Virus record (IMG/VR): IMGVR_UViG_3300030419_004842
Coordinates: 1-40,600 of that record
Reading direction: 5' to 3' (one strand)
Source: a virus
Length of the DNA: 40,600 bases
This document shows positions 25,623 to 34,357 of the stretch, piece by piece (position 1 is the first letter of the stretch; every line of letters begins with the position of its first letter). The notes beneath the pieces are model-generated. The model was given only the letters and a program-made list of their open reading frames with translations, was not told where the DNA came from and searched no databases. The translations under genes and the position numbers were made by a program.

Positions 25623-26211
25623 GAAAACTCTTGAGTCATATATAGATTCGGGATGGGTTTTTGACGATGTTTCGCTCAGGTCTGAAAACAAGTCCATAAT
25701 CATGGTTCACGATGTGGATCATGATATACTCAATTGTATAAACTTAATAAATGCCGAAAATGAGATGGGCGTTACTGCTACTTACTTTTTAAGGCTGCAC
25801 GCAAGATCATACAATATGCTGTGTCGAAGCTCGATAAGCATAGCAAAAGAACTGTTAGAACGGGGGGCTAAAATAGGGCTACATTATGAACCCACTTTCT
25901 GTCCGTGCGAATCCAAGTACAGCCACCACATAGTTAAACAGATGGATACATTGTCAGAAGCGATAGGGTCAGAGGTTTCTTACTTTAATATACATGAGCC
26001 CGCTAGGACAAAGGTGGATCTATCTGGCTTTCTGTCCAATAAAAATAGATGCTATAACTCTTCGTTTTTCAAAGACTATAAGTATTTGTCGGACAGTAGC
26101 TGTAGATGGAGAGAAGGCTGTTTTTCAGAGCATGTAGATAGATGGGATCGTTTGTTGGTTTTAACACATCCCATGTGGTGGTACAACTCTTATCCAGACG
26201 AGAACTATTGA
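25591..26211 (+). CDS. NodB-like polysaccharide/sugar deacetylase
   Basis: Protein of 206 residues with CE4 (NodB-homology) features: MVHDVDHD near 37-44 supplies the first metal aspartates, TATYFLRLHAR near 62 the second strand, and KIGLHYEPTF near 92 the HxxE-like site. A late LTHPMWWYN segment near 190 matches the catalytic histidine strand. It may deacetylate an N-acetylamino sugar, which would free an amine for formylation or ligation by the neighbouring enzymes. It overlaps the ATP-grasp gene by 32 bases and the HAD gene by one base (TGATG). Confidence 0.72.
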   Translation: MKTNFTIGHYKKTLESYIDSGWVFDDVSLRSENKSIIMVHDVDHDILNCINLINAENEMGVTATYFLRLHARSYNMLCRSSISIAKELLERGAKIGLHYEPTFCPCESKYSHHIVKQMDTLSEAIGSEVSYFNIHEPARTKVDLSGFLSNKNRCYNSSFFKDYKYLSDSSCRWREGCFSEHVDRWDRLLVLTHPMWWYNSYPDENY

Positions 26212-26555
26212 TGGGTTTTAAGCAATCAAACAAAGGGACACCGCATGGCAAAGTGGCTTTGGTGGATATAGATGAAACTATATGTTTTTATCCCCAACAA
26301 AGAAAGTATGATTTAGCAGAACCAAATTATCAAAACATCGCAAAGATAAACAATCTGTATTATCAGGGGTGGCATATAACTTATTGGACATCTAGAGGCG
26401 CGATATCTGGCAAAGATTACACAGAGTATACCGAAAAACAGCTAAAAAAATGGGGCTGCGAGTATCATGATCTTATAACGGGAACAAGCAAAAATCCAAA
26501 ACCAGTATTTGATTTGGTTATAGACGATAAAGCAAAAACAATAGAGGACATCTGA
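26211..26555 (+). CDS. HAD-superfamily phosphatase, small
   Basis: HAD-fold protein of 114 residues. DxDxT motif in VALVDIDETICFYP near 18-30, motif II TYWTSRGA near 60-67 and motif IV in LVIDDKAKT near 104. This compact type occurs in capsule and lipopolysaccharide clusters and dephosphorylates sugar phosphates. The ATG at 26211 overlaps the previous stop. An alternative start upstream at 26142 would run inside the deacetylase gene. It is coupled to the oxidoreductase gene that follows. Confidence 0.75.
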   Translation: MGFKQSNKGTPHGKVALVDIDETICFYPQQRKYDLAEPNYQNIAKINNLYYQGWHITYWTSRGAISGKDYTEYTEKQLKKWGCEYHDLITGTSKNPKPVFDLVIDDKAKTIEDI

Positions 26556-27388
26556 TGAAGTGTTTAGTAGTAGGCTACGGAAACATGGGAAGTGTCCACG
26601 CCAAATATTTTCAAAAGAATAATATAGACTGGCGATGGTACGATCCGGAGCCTAAAGGCCCCAGCAGCAGAAGGATTTTAACCCTAGAAAAAGCGAAAGA
26701 TTTCGACAAAATATTTATCACGTCTCCAGAACACACCCATTACGAAAATTATAAGAAGATAAGAGAGGTTGGATATGATGGCTATATATTTGTTGAAAAA
26801 CCAGCCGCGTTAAATATAGACCACGTTGCTGAAATGCTGTCGGACAAAAAGGTAATGGTTGGGATGGTGGAAAGGTTTAATCCCGCTATTCAGGCCTTAA
26901 AATCTGTAATAGATAAAGATAAATTGATTAACATTGACTTTAGTAGATGCTGCGTATCCAGCAAATCATCTCAAGTTTCTATATTCGAAGACATTGGTCT
27001 TCATGATATTGATCTCTTATTTTTCTTATTGAGTCTAGATAAGGTTGAAAGCTACAAAGTATTTACAGTTGACAAGACAACCATATTCACGTCTCGTGCC
27101 CCTTTATGTAGAATGATCTGGAGCAAAGACACATTTTTTAAGGAAAGAAAGATAATAGTCAGGCAGACTGACTGCACATACGAAGTGGATCTACAAGAAC
27201 AGTCGGTAATAAAGCATTGGGAAATTAATGGGCACCATGTTTCGCAGTCTTTGTTTGTCGAAAAGTCTTCACCCATTGAAAATGAACAAAACTTCTTTTT
27301 TAAGGGCGGTGTAATAGATTGCCAAAAATCGCACAACTTGTTACTAGGGTTAATAGAGCCAAATGAAGATAGGAATTTTCGCATATAA
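26555..27388 (+). CDS. Gfo/Idh/MocA-family oxidoreductase (copy 1)
   Basis: NAD(P)-dependent sugar oxidoreductase of 277 residues. The nucleotide loop is VVGYGNMGSVH near 5-15, ITSPEHTHYENYKK near 54, and the catalytic EKP motif is in IFVEKPAALN near 77-86. The C-terminal part includes GLHDIDLLFFLL near 148. Shorter than typical members (about 340). It is followed by a formyltransferase gene, and a second oxidoreductase/formyltransferase pair occurs at 30382-31865. The sugar is unknown; oxidation to a keto sugar ahead of amination is a reasonable inference. Confidence 0.82.
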   Translation: MKCLVVGYGNMGSVHAKYFQKNNIDWRWYDPEPKGPSSRRILTLEKAKDFDKIFITSPEHTHYENYKKIREVGYDGYIFVEKPAALNIDHVAEMLSDKKVMVGMVERFNPAIQALKSVIDKDKLINIDFSRCCVSSKSSQVSIFEDIGLHDIDLLFFLLSLDKVESYKVFTVDKTTIFTSRAPLCRMIWSKDTFFKERKIIVRQTDCTYEVDLQEQSVIKHWEINGHHVSQSLFVEKSSPIENEQNFFFKGGVIDCQKSHNLLLGLIEPNEDRNFRI

Positions 27389-28064
27389 TTTCAGGCACTG
27401 GAAAACTCAGGCCGGTATTCAAAACTTGTGTATGGCTGGTTATAAGCCAGAAGTAATTTTTGCAGCCGATCCCGTGGAGTTAAAATTTTATCAATCAAAA
27501 ATACGAGTGTCTCCCAAGGACTTGTTTTTGTGGCATCCCAAAGAGCTGTGTGATTTTTATTCCATAGACTATCATGTTGTCAGACACAACTCTGAAGAAA
27601 CAGCGACTATAGTTAAGAAGGCATCGCTAGACTTGGGGATTATACTAGGAGCTAGAATATTGAAGCCGGTAGCCTTTAGGGACTTTTCAATTGGTGTGAT
27701 GAATATGCATCCGGGGATACTGCCCCAAAATAGAGGCTTAGATAACTTGAAGTGGGCCATCATTGACAAAAAACCACAGGGTGTTACCACCCACTTAATA
27801 AACGATAAAATAGACAGAGGCCAACAAATATTACAAGAAAAAATTAAAATCTATGAGGATGACACCCTCTTGGATATTCATTTAAGGCTGCAACATCTGG
27901 AGCAGAAACTCATGATAGATTCTGTGTCTGTCTTGAGCCGTTCGCCCAAACTTAAGACCATAAAAAAAGGAACTTATTATAAAAGCGTTCCGCCAGAACG
28001 CGAGGCAAAAATGATGCAAATGTTCGATGACTATAAAAGGGAATTTAAAAATGAAAAAAGTTAG
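27363..28064 (+). CDS. Formyltransferase-fold protein (sugar N-formyltransferase, copy 1)
   Basis: Protein of 233 residues with the N10-formyl-tetrahydrofolate transferase fold: LGIILGARILKP near 91-102, the catalytic NMHPGILPQNRGLDN (N114, H116) and the aspartate D151 in DKIDRGQQI. This NxH...D triad is that of methionyl-tRNA formyltransferase and the sugar N-formyltransferases. The sugar-cluster setting and the absence of a tRNA-binding C-terminal domain favour an amino-sugar substrate. It overlaps the upstream gene by 26 bases and the next by 14. Confidence 0.82.
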   Translation: MKIGIFAYNFRHWKTQAGIQNLCMAGYKPEVIFAADPVELKFYQSKIRVSPKDLFLWHPKELCDFYSIDYHVVRHNSEETATIVKKASLDLGIILGARILKPVAFRDFSIGVMNMHPGILPQNRGLDNLKWAIIDKKPQGVTTHLINDKIDRGQQILQEKIKIYEDDTLLDIHLRLQHLEQKLMIDSVSVLSRSPKLKTIKKGTYYKSVPPEREAKMMQMFDDYKREFKNEKS

Positions 28065-28770
28065 TGTTATAATACCCACATATAACAGGTTTGATTATCT
28101 GCTACGTGCAATAGAGTCTGTCAAAACCCAAACATATGGCAACATTGAGATTATCGTTGTTAATGATAGGTCTAGCGAAGAGGCATACTACAAATACGAT
28201 TTTGCTGGCATAAACGTATTGCATCTAGATAAAAACGCTGTCGAGCGACACGGTAGACCAATGCCGGGATGCTATCCCAGAAATATGGGGATCAAGATCT
28301 CCACCGGTGACTATGTTGCTTTTTTAGACGATGACGACCTATGGCTTCCTAGAAAGCTAGAACTTCAAGTAGAAGCAATGCAATCAACTGGATGTGAAAT
28401 GTCTTGTTCTGATGGATACATTGGAAACGATCCATATAACCCGAACGAAAACTATCCAATATATAATGCAGAACATTATTGGGATGCGCTAAGGGGGATA
28501 TATAGAGACAAGGGAAAGTCTCACCTCATAGAAGACGGATTTCCGGATGTATGGAATTCTGAGTTTATAAACACACACAACTGTTGCGTTACCTCTAGTG
28601 TGGTGCTGTCCAAAAGCGTAATTGAAAAAACGGGATGGTTTAATATTCTGCCGTTTTTTGAAGATTATGATTATTGGAAGAGGGCTATACAGCACACAAA
28701 CTGCGCATATGTTGAAACGCCATCCTTTTATTATGACTTGGGCCCATGCCACAACTATCACCTACACTAA
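28051..28770 (+). CDS. GT2-family glycosyltransferase, paralog of 38921-39640
   Basis: GT-A glycosyltransferase of 239 residues. Starts VSVIIPTYNRFDYLL with IIVVNDRSSEEAYY near 36-49 and the metal motif VAFLDDDDLWLPRKLE near 90-105, plus a RHGRPMPGCYPRN block near 70 between them. The same blocks occur almost unchanged in the minus-strand gene at 38921-39640, so the two are recent paralogs. The start at 28051 overlaps the formyltransferase stop. Probably adds a hexose or amino sugar; not determinable. Confidence 0.88.
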   Translation: MKKVSVIIPTYNRFDYLLRAIESVKTQTYGNIEIIVVNDRSSEEAYYKYDFAGINVLHLDKNAVERHGRPMPGCYPRNMGIKISTGDYVAFLDDDDLWLPRKLELQVEAMQSTGCEMSCSDGYIGNDPYNPNENYPIYNAEHYWDALRGIYRDKGKSHLIEDGFPDVWNSEFINTHNCCVTSSVVLSKSVIEKTGWFNILPFFEDYDYWKRAIQHTNCAYVETPSFYYDLGPCHNYHLH

Positions 28771-28780
28771 GGAATACGCA

Positions 28781-29578
28781 ATGCCTCAAGCGGTAAGAAA
28801 TATTTTTGAAGACTACGTAAAAGAAAAATACGATTTGGTGGATTGCATCGCCGTCAACAGTGGAACATCTGCACTGATAGCACCCTTGTGGTCCTTAGAT
28901 CTACAACCAGATGATGAGGTTATCACCACCCCATTTACATTTGTTGCTACGGCTAACGCCATAGTTATAGCGGGCGCAAAACCAGTTTTCGTGGACATAG
29001 ATCCAGACACCTATCTAATAGATCCAAATAAAATAGAGGAAGCGATAACCAACAAAACAAAGGCCATAATTCCGGTTCATCTGTATGGAAGAGTGTGTCA
29101 AATGGAGACCATCCTCAATATGGCAAAAAAATACTCCCTATGCGTTATTGAGGATACCGCACAGGCCTTCGGCGCTGAACAAAACGGTAAGAGTGCGGGA
29201 ATGATGGGTGACGTGGGTTGCTTCAGTTTTTATAAAACTAAAAATATATCAACGTTCGAGGGAGGCATGATTTGTGTGCCAAAACACTCTAAGCTAGACC
29301 ATAAAAAGATAAGATCAATATGCGACCAAGGGCAAGTTGGAAAATACAATCATGAGTATATTGGCTTTAACTTTAGGCTTGCGGAACCTTTGTGCTTGAT
29401 GGCTTTAGAGCAAATGAAAATACATATGACCGGAATAAAGGCTGAGCTAGGATTGAGGGGGCCAGAACAAGGCCACTATCCTCACGTTGTTTACGATCAG
29501 CCAGCATATAGCAAACTGAATTTGCTCGGAAGCTGTCCTATCGCAGAATCCGTGGCAAAAAAAATAAGGGAACAGTAA
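28781..29578 (+). CDS. Shortened DegT/DnrJ/EryC1 aminotransferase
   Basis: PLP aminotransferase-like protein of 265 residues against about 370 usual. It keeps VNSGTSAL, TTPFTFVATANAI, FVDIDPDTYLID, PVHLYGR, VIEDTAQAFGA and the PLP lysine K154 in FYKTKNIST. It lacks about 30 N-terminal residues. After ALEQMKIHM near 211 it jumps to a C-terminal block (GHYPHVVYDQPAYSKL, CPIAESVAKK), omitting about 60-70 residues present in relatives, and stops before the SLP-type end. The stop at 28770 and ATG at 28781 behind AAGGAA look normal. It may be a decayed copy or a minimal enzyme; a full-length homolog is at 31852-32967. Confidence 0.75.
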   Translation: MPQAVRNIFEDYVKEKYDLVDCIAVNSGTSALIAPLWSLDLQPDDEVITTPFTFVATANAIVIAGAKPVFVDIDPDTYLIDPNKIEEAITNKTKAIIPVHLYGRVCQMETILNMAKKYSLCVIEDTAQAFGAEQNGKSAGMMGDVGCFSFYKTKNISTFEGGMICVPKHSKLDHKKIRSICDQGQVGKYNHEYIGFNFRLAEPLCLMALEQMKIHMTGIKAELGLRGPEQGHYPHVVYDQPAYSKLNLLGSCPIAESVAKKIREQ

Positions 29579-29581
29579 AAT

Positions 29582-30385
29582 ATGGAAGACTTTCTACAGG
29601 TGAACAAGTTGGCAGAACTTCACAACGGTGATACAATCATCTTTTGTAAGACAGACAATATTCATCAAGATTTTGATAGACTATGGAGGAGAGAAAAGCC
29701 TGTCATATTTATAAGTGGAAATTCAGACTACCATGTAAACGACAAGCTTGCGGAAAACAAACCCAGATGTATAGTTAAGTGGTTCTGCCAGAATTATGTT
29801 GGACACAAAAGAGACGACATGGTGGCAATACCACTAGGTATTGAAAACTCCTTTCCCCCAAGCAGTAGACATACGGGATGGCAGCCAGCTCAATTTGCCG
29901 ATAAGTCCAAGCTGCAAATAGAATTGCTTGGCAAAAACTATTCTCAAAAACCTAGTAAATTTGCATATGTTAACTTTAGAAATTGGACCAATCGGAAACA
30001 TAGAGAGCAAGTGAAAAATGAATGCTCCCAATGGAGCCACTTCACGATGGGAGAAGAAGTAGAATTTGCGCAATTTGTTACTGATATACTAGATCATGAG
30101 TGTGTGGTGTGCGCTCAGGGCAATGATATCGGAGACAATATAAGAATTTATGAAACGCTGTATTTGAATAGAATACCAATACTTTTCAATATGTTCATGT
30201 ATCAATCCCTACACTACAATTTTCCAAATATAAAAATTACAGACCTTAACCAACTCGGAGACTTGGACTACCTTAAAGAACAAAAAGAAACGGCCTACGA
30301 AAGGGCGACAAATAATTGGAGGGAAATGCTCAATGCCTCATACTGGATAAACTTGATAAAGTCCACCGAAAGAGGATTGCTATGA
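29582..30385 (+). CDS. Exostosin-like glycosyltransferase
   Basis: Protein of 267 residues. The C-terminal segment CAQGNDIGDNIRIYETLYLNR near 178-198, followed by IPILFN, resembles the donor-binding end of exostosin/GT47-type transferases (glycine-rich loop, then R..E.L..G.IP). The N-terminal half is less clear (TIIFCKTDNIH near 19, PLGIENSF near 83). It lies four bases after the shortened aminotransferase, and its TGA overlaps the next ATG. I consider glycosyltransferase likely and the subfamily uncertain. Confidence 0.55.
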   Translation: MEDFLQVNKLAELHNGDTIIFCKTDNIHQDFDRLWRREKPVIFISGNSDYHVNDKLAENKPRCIVKWFCQNYVGHKRDDMVAIPLGIENSFPPSSRHTGWQPAQFADKSKLQIELLGKNYSQKPSKFAYVNFRNWTNRKHREQVKNECSQWSHFTMGEEVEFAQFVTDILDHECVVCAQGNDIGDNIRIYETLYLNRIPILFNMFMYQSLHYNFPNIKITDLNQLGDLDYLKEQKETAYERATNNWREMLNASYWINLIKSTERGLL

Positions 30386-31005
30386 ATGTAGTACTGCTGG
30401 GGAAGGGCCATCTAGCAATTAAGGCCGCCGAATGGATTAGGGACAACCATAATTTGGTGTGTGTTGTTCCAGACATGCCAGAACCTAAGTGGACAACCTC
30501 TTTGAAAACTTGGTCCAAAGAAAACGAAATTGTTACAGTTGAATCTGGAGACTACAACGATATAGATGAGAAAATTCAAATAGATCTAGCAATATCAATA
30601 TTCTATGGCAAAATTTTTAAAAGCGATTTTATCAACAGATGTAAAAATATTATTAATCTCCACAACGCACCGTTACCCAAGTATCGGGGCGTTAGACCTA
30701 TAAACTGGGCACTTAAAAATAATGAGAATCATCACGGCGTAACCATCCACAAAGTAGAGGAGGGTATTGATGATGGTGATATTTTGGGAAAAATAGTATA
30801 TCCAATTTATCCAGATGTAGAAGAGGTCATAGATGTCTACAACAAGGCTCTGGAGTATGGGTTTCTTTTGTTTAAGGATGTCATGTCTAAGATTGATTAC
30901 TGTCTCACAAGCGCGACCCCACAGCATACTATCGGAGAAACGCCCACCTATTATTCAAACAAAGAAAATACCCTCTTAGGAGAAAGGGGAGACTTCACAA
31001 GATGA
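30382..31005 (+). CDS. N10-formyl-THF-dependent formyltransferase (copy 2)
   Basis: Formyltransferase of 207 residues. Starts VVLLGKGHLAIKAAEWI and carries the catalytic NLHNAPLPKYRG (N92, H94) and GIDDGDILG (D130/D131), a textbook NxH...D triad. Shorter than methionyl-tRNA formyltransferase and lacking its C-terminal domain, so an amino-sugar nucleotide such as a dTDP-amino-deoxy sugar is a more likely substrate. The start at 30382 overlaps the previous stop (ATGA). It is followed by an oxidoreductase and a full-length aminotransferase, which fits a 3- or 4-amino-sugar pathway. Confidence 0.85.
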   Translation: MNVVLLGKGHLAIKAAEWIRDNHNLVCVVPDMPEPKWTTSLKTWSKENEIVTVESGDYNDIDEKIQIDLAISIFYGKIFKSDFINRCKNIINLHNAPLPKYRGVRPINWALKNNENHHGVTIHKVEEGIDDGDILGKIVYPIYPDVEEVIDVYNKALEYGFLLFKDVMSKIDYCLTSATPQHTIGETPTYYSNKENTLLGERGDFTR

Positions 31006-31865
31006 AAACAAGTCAGATGAAAATAGGTGTTATTGGGTTTGGGTACTGGGGTAAAATAATTACCAGAAACCTGAGAGAATTAGGATATACAGATATAACA
31101 ATATGCGAAAAAGCTGACATCAATTGGCATGAAGTTGGAACAAAGTACAAGCATACCAAAGACCACACAAAGCTACAGTGCGACAAGGTTTTTGTCGTGG
31201 TTCCAGTTGCAAGTCATTACGAAGTCTGTAAACACTTTCTTGAGCGAGGGGTTGATGTATTTTGTGAAAAACCACTAGACACAAATCTAGAATCCTGCCA
31301 AAAGCTTTATTCTATAGCAGATAAAAACAATTGCAGGTTATTCGTAGATTGGATTTTCATATATAACCCAGCAGTGAATAAAATAAAATGTCTAATCAAG
31401 AGCATGGGAAAACCTAAGAGCATAATCGCGAACAGAATGAATTTTGGGCCAGTCAGAAGCGATGTTGATGCGAGGTGGGATCTGGCCTCTCATGATGTTT
31501 CTATAGCCTGCCATATTTTAGACGAGACCCCATTGGAATCACAATGGCTAAATTTTAGTCGCAATAAAGCCTCCAAGCAGAATGACAGCACAGTGGGGAT
31601 TTTAAGGTTTTCTGAAACAAGCGTGCAGATAAACGCAAGCTGGTCTTACGGAATAAAAAATAGAATGTATGTTCTAGAGTTTGAGGATTCTTTTTTACAC
31701 TGGGACGACAACACATCTACCATGCTTTATGGAAGCGATATTATTCCGTGCGACAAACTATCGCCACTACATGCGTCCATAGAGACATTTATCAACGGAA
31801 ACTTTGTCCAGAAACAGCTCACTCTAGATATAACGAGGACACTTCAAAGTAATGATCAAGTTTAA
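31002..31865 (+). CDS. Gfo/Idh/MocA-family oxidoreductase (copy 2)
   Basis: Sugar oxidoreductase of 287 residues. The dinucleotide loop is IGVIGFGYWGKIITRNL, FVVVPVASHYEVCKHF near 65-80 is the second conserved block, and EKP occurs in VFCEKPLDTN near 89. The segment WDLASHDVSIACHIL near 160-175 matches the family's substrate histidine region. It forms a set with the formyltransferase before it and the aminotransferase after it (overlap of 14 bases). It may make the keto group that the aminotransferase uses. Confidence 0.83.
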   Translation: MKTSQMKIGVIGFGYWGKIITRNLRELGYTDITICEKADINWHEVGTKYKHTKDHTKLQCDKVFVVVPVASHYEVCKHFLERGVDVFCEKPLDTNLESCQKLYSIADKNNCRLFVDWIFIYNPAVNKIKCLIKSMGKPKSIIANRMNFGPVRSDVDARWDLASHDVSIACHILDETPLESQWLNFSRNKASKQNDSTVGILRFSETSVQINASWSYGIKNRMYVLEFEDSFLHWDDNTSTMLYGSDIIPCDKLSPLHASIETFINGNFVQKQLTLDITRTLQSNDQV

Positions 31866-32967
31866 CGACTTAAGCGCTCAATGGCTTGCCATAAAAGACC
31901 AAGCAATGCCAGAGATAGAAGAATTACTCGAAGCCTCACAGTTTATATTGGGGCCACAGGTCAAAAGATTTGAGGATGCTTTTGCAGAGTTTTGTTCTTG
32001 TGGTCACGGCATAGGCGTTTCTAATGGAACGGATGCAATAAAAATCGCGGCCAAAGCTCTAGAGCTTGGCGACAGCCCTAGAGTTTTTATGCCCGCTAAT
32101 ACCTTTGTGGCCACTTGGCTGGCTATAAAAGAAGCCTATCCAAACAGCCAAATAACAATGGTGGACATAAATGAAAACGGACAAATAGACACAAACAAGC
32201 TGGACCAACATATCAAAGATTATAGACACGGAGGCGGTAAAGATTGCTTGGTGGTTGCTGTACATATGTATGGGTGCTGTGACGCCATTGATGAAACATC
32301 AAACATAGCCAACAGCTACGATTGTCCAATGTTAGAGGATGCTTCTCAAGCACATGGGGCAAGGTCCCCAAAAGGAACGCTAGCTGGTTCAGTGGGGGAG
32401 ATTGCTGCCTTTTCCCTATATCCGGGCAAGAACCTTGGTGCCGCCGGAGACGCGGGAATAATAACAACTAACAATGAAAAACTTGCAGAAAAATGCCGTA
32501 TGCTCAGGAACTATGGCTCAAGGAAAAAATACATACACGAAGAGATTGGGTATAATAACAGGCTAGACTCAATACAGGCAATAATACTTTACTGGAAATT
32601 AAAGAAACTTGACGAATGGAATAAAGCCCGATCAGAAATAGCACAAAAAATAAAGTCTAAAATTAATAACAAAAATATAAAGTGGATGCTAGGAGACAAC
32701 CCAAATCAGGTATACCATATCATGCCCGTGCTACTAAATTCGGAAAATAGAAGTGTTTTTATGCAGTTTCTAGGTGACCATTCTATAGAGTGTGGCATAC
32801 ATTATCCGATTCCAATTCACAAGATGCCATTTTTTTTGGAAGACAAAAAATTGTCCAGAACCGAGGATTACGCAAGCCGGATGGTGAGCCTGCCCATTCA
32901 TCCATTTATGTGTGACACAGAAATAGACTATCTGGCAAACCATCTAAATAATTACAGGGTAAAATGA
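31852..32967 (+). CDS. DegT/DnrJ/EryC1 sugar aminotransferase, full length
   Basis: PLP-dependent NDP-keto-sugar aminotransferase of 371 residues, normal for the family. It has FNDLSAQW at the N-terminus, VSNGTDAIKIA, FMPANTFVATW, VVAVHMYG, LEDASQAHGA and the PLP lysine K193 in SLYPGKNLGAAGDAG, a form common in 3-keto-sugar aminotransferases such as FdtB and QdtB. The C-terminal IHYPIPIHKMPFF and VSLPIHPFM blocks are complete. With the neighbouring formyltransferase it suggests an N-formylated amino sugar. No dTDP-glucose dehydratase or ketoisomerase is seen in the window. Confidence 0.9.
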   Translation: MIKFNDLSAQWLAIKDQAMPEIEELLEASQFILGPQVKRFEDAFAEFCSCGHGIGVSNGTDAIKIAAKALELGDSPRVFMPANTFVATWLAIKEAYPNSQITMVDINENGQIDTNKLDQHIKDYRHGGGKDCLVVAVHMYGCCDAIDETSNIANSYDCPMLEDASQAHGARSPKGTLAGSVGEIAAFSLYPGKNLGAAGDAGIITTNNEKLAEKCRMLRNYGSRKKYIHEEIGYNNRLDSIQAIILYWKLKKLDEWNKARSEIAQKIKSKINNKNIKWMLGDNPNQVYHIMPVLLNSENRSVFMQFLGDHSIECGIHYPIPIHKMPFFLEDKKLSRTEDYASRMVSLPIHPFMCDTEIDYLANHLNNYRVK

Positions 32968-34355
32968 TTAAACTAATTATCTTTGACCTAGATGGCGTTC
33001 TTGTGGAAGCAAGAGGAATACACTACGAAGCCCTGAACAAAGCCCTAGCGAAATTTGGTGATGAATACGTTATCAACAAGGAGGAACATCTATCATCATA
33101 TGACGGACTACCAACCTCAAAAAAGCTACAAAAATTATCCGAGGAAAAGGGGCTCCCGACCTTAGTGCATCACGAGGTATGGAAAGAGAAACAAAAATGT
33201 ACCCAAGAGGTAATTCGTGATGTGGTTAAAGAGGAAGACCATCTGGCAGCAATTGCAACCCTAAGAACACTAAGCACCGATGGATATAAAATATATTGCG
33301 CTTCTAACTCCATAAGGTCTAGTGTTAAAACGATGCTGCTCCGGGCTGGCTATATGGAGTATATTGATGAATATTTCTCAAATGAAGATGTTAAAAACCC
33401 CAAGCCGCACTCTGAGATCTATTTGAAGTGTATGGCTCATGCCGGGGTTAATCCAGCAGAATGCCTGATTATTGAAGATTCACATATTGGGCGTGAAGCG
33501 GCCCAAAAATCTGGGGCTAACGTGTTAGGTGTCAGGGGTATCGAGGACGTAACTATCATAAATATTAAAGACGCCATGAGCAAAGCTATCGCAGAACAGG
33601 AACCCGTAAACCCCAAGTGGCAGGGAGGCACGATGAATGTATTGATCCCAATGGCGGGCGCTGGCTCAAGATTTGAAAAAGCAGGATACACTTTTCCAAA
33701 GCCACTTATAGACGTAAATGGCAAGCCCATGATACAGACCGTGGTTGATAATCTTAATATAGACGCTAGACATATATTTATTGTGCAAAAATACCATCAT
33801 GATAAATATAACTTACACAACATGCTATCTACTATTTCGCCCGGATGTGAGGTAGTAACCGTAGACGGCATGACAGAGGGTGCAGCGTGCACAACGCTTT
33901 TGGCTAAAGAATTCATCGACAACGATGAGCCACTACTGATGGCAAATTCAGACCAATTTATTGAATGGAACTCAAATCAATTTATGTACTCAATGATGGG
34001 TGACACAATAGATGCAGGCATGGCAACCTTTAAGGCCTCCCACCCCAAATGGAGCTACGCCAGATTAAATGATGATGGGTTTGTGTGCGAGGTAGCAGAA
34101 AAAAATCCAATCAGTGATATAGCAACCGTTGGCATATACTATTGGAGCAAGGGATCAGATTATGTCAAATACGCAGAACAGATGATTAAAAAAGACATAC
34201 GTATCAACAATGAGTTTTACGTGTGTCCCGTATTTAATGAGGCGATCTCAGGTGGGAAAAAAATTAAAATATATAATATCGAAAAAATGTGGGGCTTGGG
34301 GACGCCGGAAGACCTACAATATTACTTGAACAACTACAGGAAAACGGAGAGGTAG
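32964..34355 (+). CDS. HAD phosphatase / nucleotidyltransferase fusion
   Basis: Bifunctional protein of 463 residues. Residues 1-215 form a HAD hydrolase (FDLDGVLVEA with DxD at 8-10, CASNSIRSS near 112, KPHSEIYLK near 150, IIEDSHIG near 170). Residues about 224-463 form a sugar nucleotidyltransferase (LIPMAGAGSRFEKAG near 227, FPKPLIDVNGKPMI near 244, ANSDQFIEW near 328). The order suggests dephosphorylation and activation of sugar phosphates in one chain. An in-frame ATG at 33633 with its own Shine-Dalgarno sequence marks the domain junction, so the second domain may also be made alone. Confidence 0.85.
   Translation: MIKLIIFDLDGVLVEARGIHYEALNKALAKFGDEYVINKEEHLSSYDGLPTSKKLQKLSEEKGLPTLVHHEVWKEKQKCTQEVIRDVVKEEDHLAAIATLRTLSTDGYKIYCASNSIRSSVKTMLLRAGYMEYIDEYFSNEDVKNPKPHSEIYLKCMAHAGVNPAECLIIEDSHIGREAAQKSGANVLGVRGIEDVTIINIKDAMSKAIAEQEPVNPKWQGGTMNVLIPMAGAGSRFEKAGYTFPKPLIDVNGKPMIQTVVDNLNIDARHIFIVQKYHHDKYNLHNMLSTISPGCEVVTVDGMTEGAACTTLLAKEFIDNDEPLLMANSDQFIEWNSNQFMYSMMGDTIDAGMATFKASHPKWSYARLNDDGFVCEVAEKNPISDIATVGIYYWSKGSDYVKYAEQMIKKDIRINNEFYVCPVFNEAISGGKKIKIYNIEKMWGLGTPEDLQYYLNNYRKTER
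33623..33635 (+). promoter_or_regulatory. Internal Shine-Dalgarno and in-frame ATG at a domain junction
   Basis: GGGAGG (33623-33628) stands four bases before an in-frame ATG (33633-33635) exactly where the nucleotidyltransferase domain begins. It could start a separate 240-residue protein or be a relic of two genes that fused. Whether it is used is not shown. Confidence 0.4.
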
Positions 34356-34357
34356 GC

